Below are positions 4,776-5,217 of a DNA stretch of 5,217 nucleotides, in pieces. Under the pieces are notes generated by a model. The model was given only the letters and a program-made list of their open reading frames with translations, was not told where the DNA came from and made no database searches. The translations under genes were made by a program, and so were the position numbers. The stretch covers positions 1 to 5,217 of the forward strand of contig CAJWGH010000095.1 in assembly GCA_913031095.1 (NCBI GenBank), in the 5' to 3' direction. Source of the DNA: an uncultured Chloroflexota bacterium (GTDB taxonomy: Bacteria; Chloroflexota; Dehalococcoidia; UBA3495). How positions within the stretch are numbered: position 1 is the stretch's first letter; every line of letters begins with the position of its first letter.

Positions 4776-5217
4776 GTGACTACGCCCGCGTCATTTTTGA
4801 CCGAAGAAATGCGGCAGCAGGCCATTGGCCAAAAGAGTGAGCCAAAGACCATCGACGTGGAGAAAGGCGCGATTATCAAGTTCGCCCAGGCCATCGAAGA
4901 TGACAATCCTGTTTTCAACGACGAGAAGGTTGCCCGAGAGAGTCGATATGGCGGGCTCATAGCTCCACCAACTTTCCTTCGCTCTGTAGGCGTAGACCGC
5001 CCGGCTTACCCATACGATATGCCATTCAATCGGTTGCTGGACGGCGGCAGCGATTGGGAATATTTCTATCCTGTGCGGGCCGGAGACCGAATTACGGCAG
5101 TCTCAGAGATTGCCGATATTAATGAGCGCACCGGCCGAATGGGCCTCATGATTATCACCACTATTGTGGTGACCTACCGGAACCAGTTCGAACAGGTTGC
5201 CGCTACTCAGACCAGCA
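4776..5217 (+). CDS. MaoC/FAS1-like dehydratase N-terminal domain protein (3' end outside window)
   Basis: The reading frame is open from GTG to the window end, giving 147 residues with no stop. The sequence matches the hot-dog-fold MaoC N-terminal type (FAS1-like dehydratase domain) found in enoyl-CoA hydratases and related dehydratases. IGQKSEP is at residues 17-23. The hydratase region FAQAIEDDNPVFNDE spans 36-50 and YGGLIAPPTF 58-67. GGSDWEYFYPVRAGDRITA lies at 90-108, and a final strand with IITTIVVTYRNQ at 126-137. In catalytic hydratase-2 proteins the D-x-N-P motif is followed two residues on by His. Here the motif reads DDNPVF, with Phe47 at that place. Lack of His is common in this N-terminal domain, which usually works with a catalytic MaoC half, either fused or encoded next door. 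That partner would lie beyond the window. The gene is divergent from the LLM operon across a 188-base control region and may serve the same pathway. Confidence 0.85.
   Translation, partial: MTTPASFLTEEMRQQAIGQKSEPKTIDVEKGAIIKFAQAIEDDNPVFNDEKVARESRYGGLIAPPTFLRSVGVDRPAYPYDMPFNRLLDGGSDWEYFYPVRAGDRITAVSEIADINERTGRMGLMIITTIVVTYRNQFEQVAATQTS

Noticed and set aside
4676..4960. A minus-strand 94-codon frame across the divergent region and the MaoC start
   Set aside because: It overlaps a strong promoter, ribosome site and conserved hot-dog coding sequence on the other strand, and shows no family features.

Overview
The window carries six protein genes and no RNA gene, insertion sequence, integrase or CRISPR array that I can recognise. 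The gene types are a short-chain dehydrogenase (SDR), a fluoride channel, an alpha/beta hydrolase, two tandem LLM-class (F420/flavin-dependent) oxidoreductases and a MaoC/FAS1-like dehydratase. Together with a middling GC content, they suggest a free-living aerobic bacterium with many paralogous catabolic oxidoreductases. F420-type luciferase-like enzymes are most typical of Actinobacteria and Chloroflexota. My inferred guess is a Chloroflexota lineage such as Dehalococcoidia/SAR202, which is known for multiplied flavin-dependent oxidoreductases. Nothing in the window proves the taxon.

Layout: an SDR gene lies on the minus strand at 1-795, followed by a 478-base region without a convincing gene. 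crcB is at 1274-1651 on the plus strand. It converges on an alpha/beta hydrolase (1693-2484, minus) with only 41 bases between them. Next, also on the minus strand, come two luciferase-like monooxygenase genes of 315 codons each (2683-3630 and 3640-4587). They are separated by 9 bases and transcribed in the order 4587 to 2683, probably with the hydrolase as a distal member. A 188-base divergent control region (4588-4775) then leads into a plus-strand MaoC/FAS1-like dehydratase that runs off the window at 5217.

The most striking feature is the luciferase-like pair. By reading the two copies against each other I find 737 bases with no difference at all (2684-3420 against 3641-4377), covering codons 71 to the second base of the stop. 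The first 70 residues are only about 59% identical (41/70). Two diverged paralogues therefore appear to have had their C-terminal three quarters recently homogenised, or one gene was built from another, or the assembly joined them wrongly. Two other enzymes are unusual in their active sites. The SDR has Gly, Asn and Asn where Ser, Tyr and Lys are normally found, and the hydrolase has Thr in place of the nucleophilic Ser and no obvious acid at the usual place.

How the genes may work together (inference): the oxidoreductases, SDR, hydrolase and dehydratase/hydratase look like parts of one or more peripheral routes for degrading an organic or acyl-CoA-type substrate. The divergent region, with promoter-like boxes in both directions and a perfect 7-base dyad, could control both arms together. 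crcB is a fluoride-resistance gene with lower GC than its neighbours and is probably unrelated to that pathway.
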